DNA of 20,970 bases, taken from assembly GCA_009925045.1 (NCBI GenBank), contig RFQK01000008.1:1-20970 (forward strand), given 5' to 3'. The DNA comes from Methylococcaceae bacterium (GTDB lineage: Bacteria > Pseudomonadota > Gammaproteobacteria > Methylococcales > Methylomonadaceae). Below are positions 17,454 to 20,970 of this stretch, in pieces (the stretch's first letter is position 1; each line of letters starts with the position of its first letter). Both the position numbers and the translations under genes were made by a program. The notes below the pieces were generated by a model. It was not told where the DNA came from and made no database searches. It saw only the letters and a list, made by a program, of their open reading frames with translations.

Positions 17454-17522
17454 ATTTATAATTTGTTTTAAGTGCATGAAAAGCGCCGTCTTATCATTAC
17501 AACAGGCATACCCATCGCAGAG

Positions 17523-17556
17523 TTTTTTGCACCAAATCAAATCTTTTGCACCAAAA
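17523..17556. promoter_or_regulatory. Paired TTTTGCACCAAA direct repeats, probable NtrC-like enhancer half-sites
   Basis: Two copies of TTTTGCACCAAA (17525-17536 and 17544-17555), 19 bases apart. TGCACCA equals a half-site of the NtrC consensus dyad (TGCACCA-N-TGGTGCA), but no matching inverted half lies at the usual spacing. Their centre (about 17540) is near the midpoint between the two predicted sigma-54 start sites (about 17427 and 17650), about 110 bases upstream of each, the usual place for a sigma-54 enhancer. Assignment to NtrC is inference. Confidence 0.6.
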
Positions 17557-17569
17557 GAAGGCAGGAACC

Positions 17570-17589
17570 ATGGCTTGATCAAATGCCAT
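17570..17589. promoter_or_regulatory. Imperfect palindrome in the divergent intergenic region
   Basis: ATGGC and GCCAT arms flank the 8-base palindrome TTGATCAA plus two bases. It lies between the repeats and the plus-strand sigma-54 promoter. It may be a regulator site, but no specific regulator is recognised. Confidence 0.3.
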
Positions 17590-17623
17590 CGCCTAATCTC
17601 CTGGTCATAGAAGAGCATTTTAA

Positions 17624-17639
17624 TGGAATGATAATTGCT
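17624..17639 (+). promoter_or_regulatory. Sigma-54 promoter of the nitrate transporter gene
   Basis: TGGAATGATAATTGCT has GG and GC in exact -24/-12 spacing and a full TTGCT element; two positions of the -24 box differ from TGGCAC. Predicted start about 17650, only about 24 bases before the ATG at 17674, so there is no room for an attenuator on this side. It faces away from the nirB sigma-54 promoter. Confidence 0.7.
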
Positions 17640-17673
17640 AAGAATGAGCTGTACATAATTTTGGATTATTCTA

Positions 17674-19479
17674 ATGTCGGCTCGCTCTTTTACCCTGTTC
17701 GATTGTCAGGGCAAAACCAAAATCTTGCATCTCAGCTGGATTGCATTCTTCATCAGCTTTGTTGTCTGGTTTAACCACGCACCACTCTTACTGTCCATAC
17801 AACACAGCCTCGGCATCTCATCGCGGGAAATTGAAATCCTGTTACTGTTAAATGTGGCACTGACCATACCGGCACGGGTTATTGTCGGCATGGTCGTCGA
17901 TCGCCTGGGTGCGAAAATCACTTACAGCGTATTACTGGCTTTATCTAGCCTCCCCTGCTTCATGTTCGCTTTTGCGCAGAATTTTGAACAATTGGCCTGG
18001 GCGCGGTTTTTATTAGGCTTTATAGGCGCAGGTTTCGTGGTTGGGGTAAGGATCATTGGTGATTGGTTTCCGTCCAGCCAAATTGGCACAGCTGAAGGGG
18101 TTTATGCCGGCTGGGGAAATTTCGGTGCGGCATTTGCTGCTATCAGCTTACCAAGTCTGGCATTTCTTTTTGATGATCAGGACGGCTGGCGTTATGCCAT
18201 TGCTTTAACCGGACTGATTGCTCTGCTCTTTGCATGGGTTTATTACCAAAACGTTGAGAATTTCCCACCCGAACTTGCAGGGGAACAAAGTAAACAAGCA
18301 TCGACTATGGAAGTCAGCAGCATCAGCGATTTATTCTTATATATGCTGAGCCTCATTCCTTTGTACGCGTCACTGGCCATTCTGATCTGGAAACTTCATA
18401 CACCGGAATTCGCCGTACTCGACCTGATCAACACCTGTTTCTTACAGGGATTGGTAACACTTACCTTTTTACTTCATGCTTATCAACTGGTCAAAACCAA
18501 TTCGGTGCGTTTAAGCCGTCCAGTAGCGAGTATCTATCAATATCGTTATAGCCAGGTCTTTATTCTGGCTATTACTTATCTGATTACGTTTGGATCCAAA
18601 CTCGCTGTGCTTTCCATGCTGCCTTTGTTTTTATTCAATACCTTTGCTGAAACACAGCAACTGAGCATGCAAAATGCAGGTTTATTAGCATCCAGCTTTG
18701 TCATCACTAATATCATTGCCAGACCGCTGGGTGGCTTATTGAGCGACCGGATCGGTCGTCGGTTAGCCCTGTTTTTATTCAGCACTGGCTTAACGGCCGG
18801 TTATTCCTTAATGGCATTCATTGCCAGCGACTGGTCATTATGGCTGACGGTGTTCATCATCCTGTTTTGTTCAGTATTTATGCAGGCAGCTGAGGGCGCT
18901 ATTTTTGCCTTTGTTCCGTTGATACGCAGACCGATCACCGGCGAGGTAGCAGGAATTGTCGGTGCTTATGGCAATGCCGGCGCGATCATTTTCCTGTTTT
19001 TGAGCAACATTCAGTCCTTGGAAATTATTAATCAATTACAACCCGATGCCGTGGTCTTAAATCTTTATTCACCTAATGCCGCCATTCTGGCTATGCTGAA
19101 ACAGATTAACCAGGAGTACCCCCTGCCGGTGATTATGTTCGCGGAAGATCAGCAAACCGAAACCATTAACAAAGTGATACGTTCAGGTGTCAGTGCCTAC
19201 ATTGTCGATGGATTAGAACCGAGGCGTTTAAAAAGTATTATCGAAATTGCCATCGCTCGTTTTCATGAACAACAGGCACTTAAAGATGAATTACAAAAAA
19301 CTCGCAATCAACTTGAGGATCGTAAATTCATTGATCAAGCGAAAGCCTTACTGATTAAATCTAAAGGCTATAACGAAGATCAGGCCTATCATGCTTTAAG
19401 AAAACTGGCGATGGATAGAAAACTGTCTTTAGGAGAAATGGCCAGAAACGTGGTGGCGATGGCTGATTTGTTGAAGTAA
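17674..19479 (+). CDS. NarK/NasA-type nitrate transporter fused in frame to a NasT receiver-ANTAR regulator fragment
   Basis: Residues 1 to about 447 are a major-facilitator nitrate/nitrite porter. Evidence: signature AGWGNFGAA (145-153), second signature GIVGAYGNAGAI (427-438), Arg in GVRIIGDWF (126), and the inter-helix motif GGLLSDRIGRRL (353-364). Two extra hydrophobic stretches (about 220-238 and 252-270) lie in the central loop. The normal last one or two membrane helices are absent. From about 449 it is NasT: the later part of a pseudo-receiver (QLQPDAVVLNL, PVIMFAEDQQTETINKVIRSGVSAYIVDGLEPRRLK), a coiled linker (about 530-550), and a full ANTAR RNA-binding domain (about 546-600, DRKFIDQAKALLIKSKGY ... 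AYHALRKLAMDRKLSL). About 40 N-terminal NasT residues are missing. The frame is open throughout. This may be a real fusion or a deletion joining two genes; no nasS is visible. Confidence 0.85.
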   Translation: MSARSFTLFDCQGKTKILHLSWIAFFISFVVWFNHAPLLLSIQHSLGISSREIEILLLLNVALTIPARVIVGMVVDRLGAKITYSVLLALSSLPCFMFAFAQNFEQLAWARFLLGFIGAGFVVGVRIIGDWFPSSQIGTAEGVYAGWGNFGAAFAAISLPSLAFLFDDQDGWRYAIALTGLIALLFAWVYYQNVENFPPELAGEQSKQASTMEVSSISDLFLYMLSLIPLYASLAILIWKLHTPEFAVLDLINTCFLQGLVTLTFLLHAYQLVKTNSVRLSRPVASIYQYRYSQVFILAITYLITFGSKLAVLSMLPLFLFNTFAETQQLSMQNAGLLASSFVITNIIARPLGGLLSDRIGRRLALFLFSTGLTAGYSLMAFIASDWSLWLTVFIILFCSVFMQAAEGAIFAFVPLIRRPITGEVAGIVGAYGNAGAIIFLFLSNIQSLEIINQLQPDAVVLNLYSPNAAILAMLKQINQEYPLPVIMFAEDQQTETINKVIRSGVSAYIVDGLEPRRLKSIIEIAIARFHEQQALKDELQKTRNQLEDRKFIDQAKALLIKSKGYNEDQAYHALRKLAMDRKLSLGEMARNVVAMADLLK

Positions 19480-19504
19480 CCCCGAAGCCTTCAGCTTCGG
19501 GGTT
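19478..19504. terminator. Strong hairpin terminator between the transporter-NasT gene and the porin
   Basis: Perfect 11-bp stem (AACCCCGAAGC / GCTTCGGGGTT) with a 5-base loop. It starts within the stop codon of the plus-strand gene and ends 10 bases before the convergent porin stop. Probably bidirectional; no extended T-run. Confidence 0.78.
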
Positions 19505-19514
19505 AACGAGCCGA

Positions 19515-20810
19515 TTAGAAACTGATATTGCCCTGAATCCAGAATTTTTGGGTATCGGTAAACGAGCCGTTATCGGTATTGAAATTGGCGTATTTCGCCA
19601 ACACGGAATAATGTTTACCAAATTTCTTTAGTGCTGAAAAATCCCATTCGGTCCCATATTGGGTTTTGCCGGTATCATCGTAAAAATCGTGGTAAACACC
19701 GGTTAATATCAGACTATCGTTAAGCATTTTATAGCTGGCTGTCGCAAATACATCACGAATACCCTGACCAGGCGTCGTCAGGAATAGATCCGCCCAACCC
19801 TGAAAAGCGTGGTTAGTACCCAAAGGAGTCTGGAAGGCATATCTTGAATCGGCTTTAGTCGCCCCTAGACCATTCAACTGTTCGACTGCCCCCTGTAAGC
19901 TCAGGTTAAACGCAGTGGCGCCCCCCATAAAATTAAAACGGTCGACCTGATACTGGTTAGGGTTATCAGCATAATTGGACTGGTTACTCCATTCGGTCGT
20001 ATATAAGAAATTGACGCTATCCCAAAACTGCGGCGATTTACCATCAAAGCGTATGCCATATGTCTGCGATGATAAGGCTTTATTTGCCTTTGAATCCCGA
20101 TAATCCAGCCAGTAGCCATACCCAATCAAGTTACCCCAATCGTTTACTTTGTAGTTCAAATTCAAGATAGGAGCATTTAATGACTCGGTTTTGCCATCGA
20201 CACCTTGTATATGATCGATATACCCAGCATTCACGGTCAGGCCGAATAAGGTCTGATTATTGTGCGTAATCAAAACCGAATCATAGGTTTGTTCCATCTG
20301 CCGCCAACCCACGTTACCAATAAAACGGTCATCATCCAGCTTAATGCGCTGGCGTCCCACTTTAATCAGGGTGTCATTAATCCCTTTATAGGCCAGCCAG
20401 AACTGGTTCAACTCACTTCTATCCGGATCTTTGATGGTGCTATATAAGGATCGACCATTCACTGAACTGTTGTAATCCTCCTGTAAGGCGTAATTACCTT
20501 CATATTCACCATAAGCTTGAAAATCATGGAAATAAGGTGTCTGATAACCCAGACGTAATCTGGCTGTATTGGCATTAGCAGTTTTTGGATCTTTGGCGGT
20601 ATGAATGTTTTTCGCACCTGCATCCTGATCCACATTTTCCCAGCGATAATTCAAATCGGTTTTTACGGCACCATTACTTCCGTAGTGATAAAAATTCAGT
20701 GCATCTTCTATTTCTTTAGTGATATCCGCATGAACGACTCCTGATGATGCAAGTGCAATCACACTGGCATATAAGTGGCGTTTGCTAAATTTTGGGCATG
20801 ACTTGGGCAT
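19515..20810 (-). CDS. Outer-membrane beta-barrel porin, alginate-export-like family
   Basis: About 431 residues. The ATG at 20810 has GGAGA 7 bases upstream and is preferred over the in-frame TTG at 20822, which is part of that ribosome site. A signal peptide ends at about VVHA-DI. The mature protein alternates aromatic and polar residues as in a beta barrel, with family text TARLRLGYQTPYFHDFQAYGEYEG, NQFWLAYKG, VGRQRIKLDDDRFIGNVGWRQ and YDSVLI, and a terminal Phe typical of outer-membrane proteins. GRQRIKLDDDRFIGNVGWRQ-like text is typical of alginate-export-domain porins. The neighbours suggest a role in nitrate or other anion entry, but that is inference. Confidence 0.85.
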   Translation of the reverse strand: MPKSCPKFSKRHLYASVIALASSGVVHADITKEIEDALNFYHYGSNGAVKTDLNYRWENVDQDAGAKNIHTAKDPKTANANTARLRLGYQTPYFHDFQAYGEYEGNYALQEDYNSSVNGRSLYSTIKDPDRSELNQFWLAYKGINDTLIKVGRQRIKLDDDRFIGNVGWRQMEQTYDSVLITHNNQTLFGLTVNAGYIDHIQGVDGKTESLNAPILNLNYKVNDWGNLIGYGYWLDYRDSKANKALSSQTYGIRFDGKSPQFWDSVNFLYTTEWSNQSNYADNPNQYQVDRFNFMGGATAFNLSLQGAVEQLNGLGATKADSRYAFQTPLGTNHAFQGWADLFLTTPGQGIRDVFATASYKMLNDSLILTGVYHDFYDDTGKTQYGTEWDFSALKKFGKHYSVLAKYANFNTDNGSFTDTQKFWIQGNISF

Positions 20811-20843
20811 ACACTTCTCCAATACTGTTAAAAATCGGGCTAA

Positions 20844-20970
20844 TTAATGAGTGTGATCACATTCGTTCAGGAAACTCAGCAGACTTTCCCGATACGCGTA
20901 GTAATCTGGATGTTGTAGTAAGGCTTTACGACTGCGTGGACGCGGCAAATCAATTGCCTGAATTTTGCCG
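20844..20970 (-). CDS. C-terminal end of a probable nitrate ABC transporter ATP-binding protein (partial)
   Basis: The minus strand entering from the window edge encodes 41 residues ending in a TAA at 20844-20846: GKIQAIDLPRPRSRKALLQH followed by PDYYAYRESLLSFLNECDHTH. The LPRPR-R-AL-PxYxxYR--LLxFL pattern is the usual tail of NrtD/NasD-type nitrate ABC ATPases. No catalytic motif is inside the window. The porin ATG lies 33 bases downstream, so the porin may be the last gene of an nrt-type operon. Confidence 0.6.
   Translation of the reverse strand, partial: GKIQAIDLPRPRSRKALLQHPDYYAYRESLLSFLNECDHTH

Noticed and set aside
1..20970. tRNA, rRNA, CRISPR array, insertion sequence or prophage
   Set aside because: No repeat-spacer pattern, transposase or integrase text, terminal inverted repeats or RNA-gene sequence was seen on either strand by eye.

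Overview
This 21 kb window looks chromosomal and gammaproteobacterial. Evidence: a fur/bamE divergent pair, lolC-lolD, a DsbD-type thiol transporter, uvrD, fxsA, and an assimilatory nitrate island of nirB-nirD-flavoprotein-nasA type. Base composition is moderate (roughly mid-40s % GC by eye). A marine methylotroph-like gammaproteobacterium (e.g. near Methylophaga) is my best guess, but this is inference only.

Region 1 (1-10.5 kb) is intact core genome. On the minus strand, fur is followed by a LolC/E permease and lolD (cut by the window edge). bamE diverges from fur. A second minus-strand run is dsbD - hopJ-family - FAD oxidoreductase (MnmC(o)-like) - MnmM/YtqB-like methyltransferase - ppnP; the central pair may supply tRNA wobble-uridine modification. 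fxsA (+), a small DUF2892-type membrane protein (-) and uvrD (+) follow.

Region 2 (10.5-11.5 kb) has a nitroreductase-family gene with an internal out-of-frame loss, then an intact SRPBCC-fold gene.

Region 3 (11.5-21 kb) is the nitrate assimilation island. One minus-strand operon reads nirB-nirD-flavoprotein reductase-nasA. A divergent NarK/NasA-type nitrate transporter gene lies on the plus strand. Beyond it are a beta-barrel porin and the last codons of a probable nitrate ABC transporter ATPase. The 418 bp divergent intergenic region is dense with control signals. There is a sigma-54 promoter facing each way, two TTTTGCACCAAA direct repeats midway between them (NtrC-like half-sites), and in the nirB leader an ANTAR-type hexaloop hairpin overlapping an intrinsic terminator. 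This fits nitrogen-limitation activation (NtrC/sigma-54) plus nitrate-responsive antitermination (NasT/NasR class).

The most unusual feature is that nearly every large gene of the island carries a clean internal loss, while the remaining segments keep open, conserved frames. The nitroreductase, nasA, the flavoprotein, and nirB (twice) are each joined out of frame. In nirB the second gap is occupied by the 3' end of an unrelated fabG gene. The nitrate transporter is joined in frame to the C-terminal ~150 residues of a NasT response regulator including its RNA-binding ANTAR domain. This last protein could be a membrane-tethered antiterminator, but the surrounding pattern of deletions makes recent decay or a faulty assembly at least as likely; checking reads across the junctions is decisive.
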